64,000 bases of DNA. Source: Adiantum capillus-veneris. Its lineage: Eukaryota; Streptophyta; Polypodiopsida; Polypodiales; Pteridaceae. The notes beneath the pieces are model-generated. The model was not told where the DNA came from. It saw nothing but the letters and a program-made list of their open reading frames with translations, and did not search any database. Within the stretch, counting starts at the first letter, position 1, and each line of letters starts with the position of its first letter. Below, one piece after another: positions 9,633-22,244 of the stretch. The stretch is from NCBI GenBank assembly GCA_014529385.2, contig CM043945.1:147266741-147330740 (forward strand). The letters run 5' to 3'. A program made the position numbers and the translations under genes.

Positions 9633-11751
9633 TTACTGCTCCTGAACATATGTATCTTCAGTTTGAGTTATACCTCCTAAGTGTGCATCCACATCATCTC
9701 CAACTTCCACCAATGTAACCTTAGTAAGTGTATCTTCTGACTTTACTTCAGCAAGTTTCATAAATGGTTCTTGAAATTGTTGTTGATCATCTATGTCATC
9801 AGTGTCTGTAACTCCAACTGAAATTGCTCCTTGAACTTCATCCTGAACTGTATCTTGAACTTCAACTTCAACTGTAGTCTGAACTGCATCACCTGTTGCA
9901 ATATACATTTGCACATCCATATGTACCTGCTGCAACTGTGCATACTTCTCCTTGAACTCAGCATACTCTCTCTACAAGGTCAGAATTTCCTCCTTTGTCT
10001 CCTCCTCTGCAAAAGCTTGATAAGGTTTGCTCACAATATCATACATTTTTATCTTGATCTGTTCCCACACCCCTTTCATATATTCCATGACTTCATTTTT
10101 CATTTTGTCTGTATCCCCTAAGCTAACATACCAACCATCTACATCTAGCTCTTCATCAGACATGTCTCTAACCTTTTCTTCAACTTTCTTGCAAGCTGCA
10201 ACCCTGCTTAACAACACCCTATTGCTACTTTCCAAGGTAGCGCTGATAGTGAACATTTCAGTTAACTGTGATTGCAGTACCTGAAACCACACCTCCTTCC
10301 ATTGAGAAATTTTGACTGAAGTCTTTTCCCTGAATGATACCACCTGTTTATAAGAGTCCAACTCATGTTGCATGAGTTCCTGACTCCTAGTCAATTCCTG
10401 AATCTTCTTGTCCAAAAGTTCTATTTCAGCCTGTGCCGTTTTGTCCTTTAAAGTTACTTCTTTAATCTGTTTCAGTTCAGTATGCAGAACATCATTCTCT
10501 CTACTTAAGAATGTAAGGTCTAGAGACTACTGCTCAACATATTCCTTAACTAGCTTTAATGCAGTTTGCACTTCATCCAATGACAAAGTAGAAAATTGAG
10601 CCTTTAAAATTGTAGGTCTCTCCAGAATTGGATCCCCAAACACTATTACAGGTTCCTCCCTTGCCAATTTGTCCTTTAATTTTTTGATCTTGAAACATGT
10701 TCTAGCAGTTGTAGACTTAACAGGTTTGTCAGTCAAATGGACTCGAGTGTCAGTAAACAAGTTCTCAAACTCTTTGTCCATTTTATCCTTCACTGCATCC
10801 AAAGACTCCTATTTTTAATAATCTGCAGATAAAAGATCTTGAACATCTATAGTCATTTGCAAAGACCTATGATCAAATTGCAGTTTCTGCCTTTTCTCCC
10901 TTCTCATTGTACATCTTGCATCTTCAGTCACCTATGCTGGAATTTGAGACAGTCTCCCCTGCAAAATACTTTTGGTATTGACATACTGAAAAATAGCACC
11001 TAGATAAGGCCCAACTTTAGTAGTCATGTCCTTCCTTCTCTGCTTTGTATAGATATCAAACTTGATTATGTCAAATAAGATATTGGCCCATTCCAATTTT
11101 TTACCACTCTCAGCTGCCAACAAAAGTTGCACAAGATTTCCCTACTGATGTATTCTAATTTCACCAGCAAAAAGACTCTTTCTATAAACCACCTCACCTG
11201 CTGTAATTTGGCTGAATTCTTCATTCCTGATAGTTGATAATAATGCCTTTCCCCCTGAGACTCACCAAAGGCCTTGGTCATATCCTTCTCAGTTGCCTTA
11301 TTGACTTCATTTTCATCTGCATTAGGAAGATCAAACACCTTGGCAACTAACTCTTCAATCAAGTCCTCTTGTTTGAAAACCTTTCCATCATTTGTCTGCA
11401 GGTGCTTCAGGTAGATTTTTTCCATTTGGTTATTTCTCCAACATACCCAAGGAAATCTTGAAAAATCAAGCAAGCCAATCATGCTAAGCCATGCAATATT
11501 TGCTTCAGTATGCTCTAAATCATACCTGAAGTCGAGAAAAGTGGAATCAAAAATAGTTCCTCCCTTGCAGATTGTACCATGTGGGTAGGAGTAACCATTT
11601 TTGGCTCATCATCTGAACTCGGGTCTGGTACCATTGGACGTTGAAAGCGAGTCCTCCTTGCAGAACGCATTAGTGAAGGTGTATCTTCTTCCTCTTCTCT
11701 TGTATCCGGGCCAACACTCACAGATGAACTACGGATTATCAACATGTTCAC
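9633..11751 (-). pseudogene. Extra 3' coding region of element B (env position), coiled-coil protein, broken
   Basis: Successive minus-strand frames (11515-11751, 11066-11482, 10932-11132, 10527-10802, 9972-10415, 9633-9935) read as pieces of one protein of roughly 650-700 codons. The N-terminal part is acidic (TREEEEDTPS). The next contains FSRFPWVCWRNNQ and IEELVAKVFDLPN. A later part has long heptad-like helices (KIQELTRSQELMQHELDSYKQ) and the end is Val/Asp/Gln-rich. No RT, integrase or clear membrane segment is present. It sits between integrase and the 3' LTR, where Athila elements carry an env-like ORF (family knowledge). The middle faintly recalls 'putative plant transposon protein' regions; that assignment is weak. 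Confidence 0.5.
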
Positions 11752-12652
11752 CCCGTCGTAAAGCGCAAAGGTTGGTTGTACATAGAGTGGTGATTACGCA
11801 TTGCCCCTTTGCATGCATGTATTGGAAATGGCCTATGAACTTTGAGAATAGCAGAATTAAGAGAATTAGAGTGAACATTTTTGTGATATTACTTTGAGAA
11901 CATAGGGGGTGAACTTAATCGATGATAGCAACATAAACATAGTACTTAATTAACTTGGCATGAAAAATACTTTTCCAAGAGAGAGATTATTAGAAAAAAT
12001 GACAATAGTTGAGGACCAAATTTACTTTGAGCCGGTCCCCCCTCCAAAAGGCGTTTATATTATAGATTCTCCCATCAAGAGAGACTTGTTACAATACAAT
12101 CTTTGTGTTCCTTGTGACCTTCATGATGCTATGAAGATGGAAAGCTTCATACATCACGAGCGTAACATAAACTTTGCAAAAAAGCATTAACTATCCCAAG
12201 CCTCAGTCCCAAGGCCTCAAACACCTTCGAAGGTGGAGAGAACTAGTGGGGAATGAGGGTAGGGAAGAGAAAGAATAATCATTCATATGAGAAAGAAATA
12301 GTTCTTCACTTATCATCACTCTTCTTGCTTAGCATGGCATAATAGCATAGTAATGAAGATGAAGAAGATAACAAGCTTAAGCATTGAAGCATGGCTCTTG
12401 GTTGGATTTGCATTCCATAGCCAAGAGTGTTGGCATAGGCTCTCCACTTCTCAACAAACTTGGAGAAGGAGATGGAGCTCTTGCAATTTGCACTCCACAC
12501 AATGAGAGAATGTGTATGTGTGTGTGTGGGAGAGTATAGCCCCCTCTCATGCTTTGTCCACACCTCTCTCTCTCTCTCTCTCGTATTATTTTATTATTTC
12601 TTTTTTGAGAGAAATAACTTAATTATTTATTTTTATGTATCTAAATTCTCAT
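11752..12652. other. Element B interior without a recognised gene
   Basis: Spacer between the extra 3' region and the nested chromovirus. A plus-strand frame at 11960-12190 (76 codons, contains FEPVPPPKGVYIIDSP) is the only protein-like stretch and is not recognised. Short CT and GT runs occur at about 12500-12585. Confidence 0.4.
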
Positions 12653-13418
12653 TGCACCCCTTTAAAACCTATTCAATAGCATTCAAGCACATCATGAGGG
12701 CCACATATGGAGGATCATTTGAATATGTGTCTTTGATGCTTATTAAGTCATTTTATTGAATTGAATAGTTCAAGGACTTAGTCGATCAAGCAAGCATGTG
12801 TCTTTTATGCTTCTTAAGTCATTTCCTTTTAATTGAATACTTCAAGCCTTAGTCAGTCAAGCATGAAAACGTTCATGTCTCTTGACAGTTTATCTTTGAA
12901 TTTAACATTTCAAAAACCTTAGTCATTTAAGCATAAAAATCACCTCAAGCTTTTTGCAAGGTTTCCACAACCACTTTAATCATCTTAGCACCTCATGCTT
13001 GGGTAGGATTCCCACCTCGAGGTAATCCCTAGCTTGCGTAAGGCCAAAGGACTTTTTAACACTAACTTTTGGAGATATTTAAGGAAGCTAACCCTAAGGT
13101 CTTTTAAACTCCATTAGATGCATGTTGCTCTTTGATACTACCTCCTTTTGGACCCCTATTGAGATGTAACCATCTCTCTTCTTGGTCCCTTGCTGAGGTA
13201 AATCTAGAAGCACTTATTGCACATTGCTCTTTAGTAGACCGTATCCTTTTGCACCCCTATTGAGATGCAACCATTTCTCCTTTTGGTCCCTTGTTGAGAT
13301 AGGTCTAGAAGCACATATCTATACCTTAACTCTTGTTTCTCTTTTATCTTCCCATTTTAAATGATCAATTTAATATGAGAAAATCATTTGGTAAAGTTAG
13401 ATATTATATTTTATGACA
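12653..13418 (-). repeat. 3' LTR of element C
   Basis: Aligns with 17913-18661 along its whole length. It ends ttatgaca on the plus strand. Confidence 0.85.
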
Positions 13419-13431
13419 TTACCTCTCTCTT
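13419..13431 (-). other. Polypurine tract of element C
   Basis: The minus strand reads AAGAGAGAGGTAA directly before the LTR start TGTCATAAAA. Confidence 0.7.
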
Positions 13432-13804
13432 GAAATCATAGTTGTCCTCGACTATGAGATAGAGAAGATAAATCTTAGTCATTAGTCCATGTTTATTAGC
13501 GGGTAGAGGGTCCCTTTTTACCCTACGACATCATTCCAAAATGGATGACTAATCCACTTGGTGCTCAAGAGACTTAGCTGCCACAAGCATGTCTGCTCTT
13601 TAGTCCATATCATACTTCCAAAGTAGAGTGACAAGTTCTACTTAGTGTTCAGGAGATGTCGTCACCACAAACATGATCCTAAGCATGCATACTTCTTAAA
13701 TTTTGTGCACAATAAAAGAAAGATAACGAGTCTTATAAGACAAAAACATTGTTTATTTAAAATGCATTTTTCATTTGCTTACTCTAATGTAGCATTGTAA
13801 GCAT

Positions 13805-14078
13805 TGACATGGTTCATATTATCCTTAAGCAAGGTTCCTTGCATCCATCTAGCATCTTTAAAAGGATAATTCTTCAACTTAACAAGATATTATTGGATAA
13901 CGTTACCGTTTCGTTTTACCTTGTCTTTGTGTCGAAGAATCGATTCGGACTGCAACACCTCTTCTTGATCTTCGATCTTTAGCGGGTCCTCCATTACTGA
14001 TTCTTTTGGTGGCTCTACTTTGTACGACTTGAGTAGGCTCACATTGTTGGCATTGTGAATGAGCCAATGGTTGGGCAA
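13805..14078 (-). pseudogene. Chromodomain-like integrase tail of element C
   Basis: The frame ending at 13890 contains EEVLQSESILRHKDKVKRNG. Beyond one in-frame TAA the same frame reads YLVKLKNYPFKDARW. Together they match the layout of a retroelement chromodomain: a beta strand after an acidic start, then YLVKxKxxP and a following Trp. This places element C among chromoviruses. The stop inside the domain means it is broken. Confidence 0.65.
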
Positions 14079-14269
14079 AACTTTAACTAATAAACCATCT
14101 CATTGATTGGCTTAAGAATTTTAAAAGAAAGAACATAGTATCTTTTTGCTAGTTTAGCATAATACTCTTGGTGGCTCGTAGGATTCTTGCCCGTAGTATG
14201 CCTTAGATGAGCCTTGAGAAACTTTAGCAAGACCCAATCATTTTTCTTAAAAGCGAAGGCTCTTTTGTG

Positions 14270-14865
14270 CTAATTAGCAGCAGCCCTTTTTGCCTTTGCT
14301 GTAAGATGGATATAACCCTTTTTAATCTTTAGAAAATATTCTTGTAAGTTTCGGCTATATTCATCAGCAACAAAGATCTTCCCATATACTTTAAGTAGTA
14401 AGGGACTTTTGGATCTTCCGTCTTTAACCTTGAAAGGTGCTTCCCCCATAAAAGTATGCACAATGTCATTGTACGCATACTCTATAAGAGGTAGGTACTT
14501 CTCTCATTGAGAACGTTGATCTACTTCCATGACATAGGCTTTTAGTAGATTCATGAATCATTAGATTAGTTAGTTCACTTTGGTCATCCGTTTGTGGATG
14601 ATAGGCCGAAAGAGAATTTTAATCTACTTCCTAGATTCTCAAAGGGTCCTTTCTAGAAATTACTGGTCATTGTAGGATCTTTGTTCGACACTATGGATGT
14701 TGGCAAGCCATGATACTTGAAAATTTGAGATCTAAAGAGGGTTGCCGTTTGATGTTCTGAATAGACTTTTTGACAGGCATAGAGTGTCTTTTTTCTTGCT
14801 AAGCCTATTGACTGAAACAATCCAAGTTGCTTCCCTCGATCAAATTTCAATTTTTGGTATACCAC
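14270..14865 (-). pseudogene. Integrase core and C-terminal fragments of element C
   Basis: The frame 14653-14865 ends with FKYHGLPTSIVSNKDPTMTSNF, the region of the second catalytic Asp. Here Asn stands where Ty3 integrases have Asp. The frame 14270-14461 (PFKVKDGRSKSPLL, LKIKKGYIHLTAKAKRAA) matches the helical region after the core. Frameshifts separate them. Confidence 0.65.
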
Positions 14866-15108
14866 GCATTTTGAAACATATTCTTGTATGTTTACTTTTC
14901 ATGGTAGACCAACAGAAATATATTTCTACTACTCGAAGAGTAGATTATGGAATCCCTCTTTACCCCGCATAAAGAGAAGCATGAGATTCATACATGACTT
15001 TCTTATTGTATGGGTGAGTAACACATGGCCTATTGCCGTTTGGAAGATAACCATCCTTCAAGGTGAATGGTTCTTTTTTGTTCTTTCCTAATGCAAGGCT
15101 GTAATTAC

Positions 15109-15863
15109 CTACTTAAAGTCTCGGCCAGTATCAAACTCATCTATCATAAAAGATAGATCATTGTAAGTTGCTATAGACACCACATTTACCCTTGGCCGTT
15201 GTGAAAGTGCATCGACCACTTGATTGCGGTTGCCAGCAATGTGAGCAATATGAAATTTAAATTGCGAAATAAAATTTGCCCACCTCATTTGTTTATCAGA
15301 GAGCTTGGTTTGTGCCATGGATTTCTTGAGGCTTTGTGATCCATTTATAGGATGAATGGAGCCCCCAAGAGATAGTGCTTCCATGTGTCTAGGGAATGTA
15401 GAATAGCTAAAAGCTCTTTTTCGTATATGCCCAAGATCCATTCATCGACATTGAGCCTTCGGCTCTCCTATGCTATAGCATGCCCTTCTTGAAGCAAACC
15501 TGCTCCAAGGCAATCACCACAAGCATCACATTGGACCTCAAATGGCTTTGAGAGATCCGGAAGCATGAGGACTGGTTGAGAGATAACCTTCTCTTTGAGC
15601 TTGTCAAAAGCATTTTGTTCTTTAGAAATCCATGAGTATTTAACGTTCTTCCTTGTTAAGTAATGCAATGGTCTTGCTATTTGAGATAATTTTTCTATGA
15701 AGCGTCTATAGTATGCACACATACCAATACAACTTCTTAGCTCATGTAGATTCTTTGGATTAGGCCATGCTTTTATTACCTCCAACTTTGATGGATCCAT
15801 ACGGATACCATCTTGAGAGATAATGTGACCTGAATATTGGATCTCTTGTACAAAAAAATTCAC
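15109..15863 (-). pseudogene. RT C-terminal and RNase H region of element C
   Basis: 15468-15863 contains YSGHIISQDGIRMDPSKLEVIKAWP, the RT connection typical of Ty3 pol, then YYRRFIEKLSQIARPLHYLT and a DACGDCLGAGLLQ RNase H start. 15109-15441 contains FKFHIAHIAGNRNQVVDALSQ, the end of RNase H. The two are separated by a frameshift at about 15442-15467. RT palm motifs upstream (15864-16240) are too broken to read in one frame. Confidence 0.8.
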
Positions 15864-16240
15864 TTTTCTTTTGATTAATAAAAAGCTTATTCTCTCTCAC
15901 AACTTGAAAGATTACCTTCAGGTGTCACTTGTACTCCTCAAGAGAATTTGAGTGGCCTGAAGTTTTTTATCCATCGTGAGTTTGAATGCGGCTGGAGCAT
16001 TCGTCGGGCAAAAACTTGTAACTATCATATAGATCTTCTAGGTGCAGCACGAGAAATCTTTTTTTTTTAAATAGTGATCCTATTTAGTGCTCTATAGTCG
16101 ACACACATGTGATATGTGCCATCTTTCTTTTGCATTAAAAGTGCTGGTGAACAGAATGGAGAGGAGCTAGGCCTCACCATTCCTTTTTCCACCAATTCAT
16201 GCACTTGCCTCATGATCTCCTCTTGTTGATCTTGTGAAAC

Positions 16241-16678
16241 TCAATAAGGAGATTTATTAGGCAGTGAGCTTCCTAGTAGAAGCTCTATTGCATGGTCATC
16301 ATCCCCTTGTTTTCGAGGTAGCTCACTAGGGATGTCATCAATGAAAACATCTTGGAATCCATTTAGGAAATTAGACAACTCTAATTCCTCTTGATTCCCT
16401 TTATTGACACGTGAAAACTTACTAACAAAAATCATATACGCAAAAATAGAGCTTTTAATTGACTTATCAAAAGCAAGTGTATTTACCAAGAATATGGTGT
16501 CCCCCGAATCATTAGCGTCTACGTACATGCTCTTTTTCCTATAGGTAAAATAGATTCTCCTTTCAAGAAACTTCATGTTGGCAGCCATGCGGTTGAACCA
16601 TGGTGCCCCTAGGATAACATCATCATGTTGGAGAGGAGAGACAAAACAAGTCTTCTTTGTTGATGTAGCTTTGGACAT
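16241..16678 (-). pseudogene. Protease C-terminus and RT N-terminal linker of element C
   Basis: Contains VILGAPWF, the second conserved motif of Ty3 proteases, followed by a linker with FQDVFIDDIPSELP and DHAIELLLGSSLPNKSPY that leads into RT in this family. The catalytic D[ST]G would lie upstream and is not visible in an open frame. Confidence 0.8.
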
Positions 16679-16959
16679 GAAGCCTCAACTTTTCGATTAA
16701 GGGTGTAATGGAGGCTTGTTGTCCCTTGAAAGCTGTGTCAGCAGTTATAGTATCTCCCTTCTCAAAAGCTTGAATGACCAACTTGGTGGCCAACTCCGTT
16801 GATATAAAGTCGTGAGTAGAGACAGGGTCAAGATGAAGGCATCATGTTCCCTTACCTTTCTCCAAGCATAGGAGAGGAATGAGCCTTTGCAATGAGTATC
16901 CTCTTTTGGATCTTCAACCATGGAAGCTCTAGGAATGTCATTGTGTACATTTCTTTTGG

Positions 16960-17366
16960 GGCAACAACGATAATCATGTCCTTGCTCTCCACACTTAAAG
17001 CATTTGTGGTCTTTACGAAAGGCCTCTAATTCTTTGAGAGAGAGCTTTTTTTACCTTTGTAAGCTCCTTTCTCCTTGGCCTTGTTGTTGTTGGTGTTGGT
17101 GCTGCCTTGGAAAGAGTTTTGAGCATTGTTCTTCCCTTTAGCTTCATTTTGATCCTTGTTTTCCATGGGCTTGAAATTTCTTATCGCCCCTTGTTGGAAA
17201 TTGAACCATGAAACAACCATAGTGTGGTGGATGACTTCGGTGATAGTGCTAGGCCATTGTGAGTTGAGATACTCGGCCATTTCATCAAGTAATCCCACAC
17301 AATTGTTGCTTTTGTTTGGCAAAGTCTATTCTTTGAAAGATTGTAGCTTTGAGATGTAAATCCCAA
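16960..17366 (-). pseudogene. gag: gag fragments of element C with CCHC zinc knuckle
   Basis: 17026-17322 has an Asn/Lys-rich gag tail (AKGKNNAQNSFQ, NNNKAKEKGAYKGKK). In another frame, just downstream, is a correctly spaced knuckle, CFKCGEQGHDYRCC (about 16970-17012). Further gag sequence up to 17900 is too broken to follow. Confidence 0.65.
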
Positions 17367-17912
17367 AACTTGTCTACATATTTTTGGCTAGACTCGTTGA
17401 AGAGTAGCTTCAAACTTCAACATTTAGTAAGCACTTTGTCCTTGGCATCACTTGCAAGGAATTGCTTCATAATGGAAACTCGTACAGTTTTCCATGTCTT
17501 TGGGGCTTCGCCGTTGCCACGAAGTCTAGCCCATCATTGACTAGCATAGTTCTGGAAGTGCATAGCTACATAGTGTAGCTTGGAGGACTCAGTGAAGCCC
17601 TCGTCTCCAAAGGCCACATTAATTATTGGATGAAGACCAATACTTTGTCAGTGGCACCAAAGGTGCCATCATAGATGAGAAAAGAGATACTCTTTCTTCC
17701 CCTTTGAATTTATTAAGCTTTTGGGACCTTTGCCATGCAAGGTAAGTTTTGCAATGTCCTCTCCTTTTGTATTCTCTAGAAGAATAACTGTTGCTTTTGT
17801 CGGAAGAGGAGGAAGGTGAAGAAGAAGGAGAAGAGAGTGACCTCTTTCTTGCCTTTTTCTTCCTTTGTTTCCTCTCTTCCCCTTCGGAATGATGAGGAGA
17901 AGGACTATGGAT

Positions 17913-18661
17913 TGACCCCTTTAAAACCTATATATCATTCAAGCACATTATGAGGGCCACATGTGGAGGATCATTTGAACATGTGTCTTTTATGCTTATT
18001 AAGTCATTTGGTTGAATTGAATACTTCAAGAACTTAGTCAATCAAGAAAGCATGTGTCTTTTATGATTCTTAAGTCATTTGTTTTGAATTAAATACTTCA
18101 AGCCTTAGTCAATCAAGCATGGAAACGTTCATGCCTCTTGAGAGTTTATCTTTGAATTTAACTTTTCAAAAGCCTTAGTCATTTAAGCATAAAAATCACC
18201 TCAAGCTTTGGGCAAGGTTCCCAGAACCACTTTAAGCATCTTAGCACCCAATGCTTGGGTAGGATTCCCACCTCGAGGTCAGCCCTATCTTGTGTAAGGT
18301 CAAAGGACTTTTGGAGGTCTTTAATGAAGCTAACCCTAAGGTCTTTTAAGCTCCATTAGATGCACGTGCTCTTTGATAGACTACCTCCTTTTGGACCCCT
18401 ATTGAGATGTAACCATCTCTCCTCTTAGTTCTTTGTTGAGGTAAATATAGAAGCACTTATTGCACATTGCTCTTTGTTAGACCGTCTCCTTTTGGACCCC
18501 TATTAAGATGCAACCATTTCTCCTTTTGATCCCTTGTTGAGGTAGGTCTAGAAGCATAGATCTATATCTTAACTCTTGTTTCCCTATTATCTTCCCATAT
18601 TAAATGATCAGTTTAATATGAGAAAATCATTTGGTAAAGTTAGATATTATATTTTATGACA
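17913..18661 (-). repeat. 5' LTR of element C
   Basis: Starts tgaccccttt and ends ttatgaca on the plus strand. Partner of 12653-13418. No tRNA-like primer site was recognised just inside it. Confidence 0.85.
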
Positions 18662-18675
18662 TGCATAACTAGTCA

Positions 18676-19796
18676 CTATCCTAGATTCATCATCAATAAG
18701 ATGTCCCCCTTGATTCCTGATGATTTGTTTAAAAAATGGTTTGAGTTGGAATCCCACAGTATGAAAGTATTTGGTCCCACTGGCCTGACTATTTGAAATG
18801 GCCCCACATACCTGAGTTTGAGTTTGCCTAGCCTCAATCCCAATTTGTTGTTATAGACCAACACCCAATGACCTGAAGACAAAAAATTGAACTTGATATT
18901 TCTGCTAATCCAAGCTTGTCTTCTTTGTTGAATAATATCTGCAACAACATACTGGCTATGGATTTTGTCCTCTTCCAACCTCAGTAAATTCTCCTTCTTG
19001 TAACTGACTGACTCTTCAGCGGGGCCGGATAATTTTTCTTGAACTGCAACCGTGAGGCTTGGCACTATAAATTCCATGGACACCGCTGCTTCTAACCCAT
19101 ACACCAACTTAAATGGTGTCATGCCAGTAGTCACTTTATATGCTGTTCTGAAAGCCCATAGTGCTGAGTCTAATTTCTCATCCCAGTCTGTCCTGTTTTG
19201 ATTGACCAGCTTCCTGATAATCCTGACCATTTTACTTTCGGCTTGTCCATTGGCCTAGCGATAGTACACTGTTGACTTCTTATGCAATATCGTATGCAGT
19301 TCAATCAGTTTATTGATCAACTTGTTGATAAAATGTCCTCCATGATCAGAAACTAGCTCAATGGGATAGCCAAACCTGGTCATAATGTTTATGTACAAAA
19401 AATTGGCTACACTTTTGCTTTATTATCTCTTAAAGCCACTCCTTCTACCCACTTTGTATAGTAGTCAGTTGCAACCAATATATAACTGTTCTGTGTAAAT
19501 CTTGCAGGTGGTTTGATTGGACCAACAAAATCCAATCCCCACTTCTAGAATGGTTCCAAAGGCAAAATAGGTTGCAATGGTATTCTATCCACATTCAGTG
19601 GCCTACCATCTCTTTGGCACAACAAGCAGTTCTTACTGAACTCCTGAGCATCTTTAATCACTATTGGCCACCAAAGTCCTGCTTGGAATACTTTCCTTGC
19701 AGTTATCTTTCCTGAAAAATGTCCTCCTACACTACCTGCATGAGCTTCTACCAGTACTGCTTTCTGCTCAAACTGAGGGACACATCTCCTTATCAC
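18676..19796 (-). pseudogene. Integrase of element B, broken
   Basis: 19545-19796 carries the HHCC zinc finger (HAGSVGGHFSGKITARKVF ... CLLCQRD). 18676-19230 carries the region after the catalytic Glu (KLDSALWAFRTAYKVTTGMTP, FKLVYGLEAAV) and the C-terminal barrel (GHWVLVYNNKLGLRLGKLK, RYVGPFQI). The catalytic core between them, 19231-19544, is interrupted by stops and frameshifts. Confidence 0.85.
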
Positions 19797-19946
19797 CTAA
19801 TCAATTCCTCTATTATATAAGATTCCTGCTATAATTGTAAATGGTTTACTCCTCAATGCTAGTCTCTTCCTGTGATGTTTGGTCATTGTTTTAGGTAACA
19901 CCCATTCAGTCAAAAACTGAAACATGTCATCATACCAATCCCCTGA

Positions 19947-20378
19947 CTAGTCAATCACCTGTACTAAAAACAATCTTGCATCAAGAAATTGATCAGGTAC
20001 TCTTAAAAAATCAACCTCACCTTTTTCCAATCTACTGAGATAGTCAACAAAGACATGAAGTCTTCCAGGAGTATGTATTACCACATATTCAGATTCTTGC
20101 AAAAGCAATATCCATCTAGCCAATCTTCCTGACATATGTGGTTTGTTCACCAAATAAATAAGAGCATGATGATCTACATGGAAGATTACTCTATTGGATA
20201 AAAGATAATGTCTAAATTTTTGCAATGCATAGATCATTCCCAAGTATTCTCTCTCAGTTACTGTATAATTCTTCTCTGAAGGTGTCAATACCCTGCTTCC
20301 ATTGTAAATTGGTATAAACCAACCTCTTTTGGTTTCTTGCATCAATGCTCCACCCACTGCCACGTGAGATGCATCCAC
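19947..20378 (-). pseudogene. RNase H of element B
   Basis: Contains DASHVAVGGALMQ (first catalytic Asp), TEREYLGMIYALQKFRHYL (Glu helix) and FHVDHHALIYLV. Near the end is FVDYLSRLE, where Ty3 elements usually have A-D-x-L-S-R; V replaces A here. A frameshift or stop separates it from RT. Confidence 0.85.
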
Positions 20379-20548
20379 AAAAATATGGAATGGTAATTTC
20401 CAATCAGAACAATTAAAATTGGTGCTACAGTCAACATCTTCTTCAGAATCCTGAATGCTCTACCCTACTCTTCTCCCCATTCATATACTGCATCTTTCTT
20501 TGTAAGCTTTGTTAGTGGTGTACAGACATGTGCTAAATATCTCAAAAA

Positions 20549-21006
20549 TCAGTTATGCCACTTCACTTGACCCAAAAATCTACCCAATTGCTTAATTGTC
20601 CTTGGTTCTGATGCTTTACTGATTGCTTCCACCTTCCTTAGATCTATAGATACTCCTTCTTCAGAAATTAGATGTCCCAAGAGAAGTCCTCTCTTAACTG
20701 CAAGTGCACACTTGGTTGGGTTCAATGACAGTATGAATTCCGTGCATTTGTGAAACACAACCTCAAGTGCCCAGGATGCTCCTGCTTCTTTCCAAAAACA
20801 CTAAAATCATCCAAAAAAACCCTCATAAATGTTGTAAGGAATTCAGCAAACACACATTGTACCACCTTCTGAAATTTTGGTGGAGCATTCTTTAAGCCAA
20901 ATGTCATCACATTGCTAAAATAAACTCCCCACTCAGTGACAAAAGCTATTTTCTCCCTGTCTTCAAGTGCCATTAAGATCTGGTTGTATCCACTAAAACC
21001 ATCCAA
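20549..21006 (-). pseudogene. Reverse transcriptase fragment of element B
   Basis: 20722-21006 begins DGFSGYNQILMALEDREK and contains MTFGLKNAPPKFQKVVQ and VFLDDFSVFG, the palm with the catalytic Asp pair. 20549-20758 continues in a second frame with LNPTKCALAVKRGLLLGHLIS. The fingers upstream of DGFSGY are largely missing; see the gag-RT fusion at 21019-21120. Confidence 0.88.
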
Positions 21007-21018
21007 GAAACTATGAAG

Positions 21019-22198
21019 CTAATGTCCAACTACCGCATCTAATAGTGTATCACAAAAAGGTAATGGAAATGGATCACAGTTCACAATCAGGTCCTTGCCT
21101 GTGTCCCATGACCCCACAATAATTGCATTTAGATATCCCCAATTATTGGGATTCTGGAACCTTTTATGAGGTGCAGGTCCCTGATATCTCCTGTTAGCAT
21201 CCTGAGGAGCTACCACATTTGCAGCTACCTCCTTCATTTTTTGAGTAACATACTCAGGTCTTCTTCCCCTGAAATCTGGATTATAGTAACAGTTTTCATA
21301 TTCATGACCAAATCTTTGACAAACCTGACAATATGGTTTTCTTGATATTCCAAATTGATTCATTCCAATTGTCTACAATTTCTCCTGAATGATTTTGTTG
21401 ATTGCATCTGCAGTTACTACTTCCTGTCCCTGCTTCTTTCCATTCTTGTGCTTACCCTTATCTTTCTTCTGCTTCTTCTTTTCCTGCTTCTTCTTCTTTT
21501 CTGACCAATCTTCCTCCTCATCACTATCAGTGTCAACTTCAGTATCCTGATCTGAATCATCGGTTTCTGACTCTGATTCTTCTCACTTTGAGTTTGAATC
21601 CTCCGTCTTCTTTTTCTTCTTCTCCTTTAGTTCTGTCTTACCACCATATCTTCTTTCAGCTCTTGCAGCTGCTTCCACCAAATCAGTAAAATCATGTGCA
21701 TTTGCTAATGGGGGTCTCCCTGCCACTGCACTTCTGAACTCCTTTTTTAGTCCCTTACAAAAATAGCCTCCTAATTTCTCCATAGAAGGTTGTGGTGTTG
21801 CTTCCAACCTGTTATTCAAGTTTCTAAACTTCTATGCATAATCTTCAACCAGCAAATCTCTCTGCTTCAATTTCCTCAATTTCTTCAAAATATCTTCAGA
21901 TGTTTTATCCTCCCTGAACCTTAATAAAAATCTCTGTCTCAAATCATTATAATCAGTAAAATCTGCCATGCCATACTCCCGCCATACTGCAAGAACCAAT
22001 CCATGGCCTTACCCTGCAGTGTTGCTGTAAAATGTCTTTCTTCACTACATCCAGAGGTAACGCCTCATAACCACTTGCAAAGTCCCCTGGAAGATTTGGA
22101 AAGAACTCCTCCAAGAATTTGGTTGCATGTTCCTTAGACTCTTCCTGTGGGGTTACCCAATTACAGAATTCCCTCATGTGGTCTATGTCCACTTGCAC
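21019..22198 (-). pseudogene. gag: gag of element B with CCHC knuckle, fused to RT by deletion
   Basis: Three frames: 21953-22198 (HATKFLEEFFPNLPGDFA), 21583-21819 (KLGGYFCKGLKKEFRSAV, EAAARAERRYGG, then a Lys-rich tail) and 21019-21363 with a good knuckle CQVCQRFGHEYENC. About 80 residues after the knuckle the same frame reads DPFPLPFCDTLLDAVVGH, which belongs to RT just before the palm. Protease and the first part of RT are absent, so a deletion joins gag to RT. Confidence 0.75.
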
Positions 22199-22244
22199 AT
22201 CGGTTCCCTAATGTATTCTTGACTGCCATATGTTTCAGGCTGAA

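Larger units (their letters stand above)
12653..18661 (-). mobile_element. Chromovirus-type Ty3/gypsy element (element C), nested in element B
   Basis: Direct repeats at 12653-13418 and 17913-18661 are the LTRs; in element orientation both begin TGTCATAAAAT. The interior encodes, leftwards on the minus strand, gag with a CCHC knuckle, protease, RT, RNase H, integrase and a chromodomain-like tail, all in short broken frames. The LTR pair differs at many positions and indels, so the insertion is old. No clear TSD was seen at the junctions. Confidence 0.85.
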
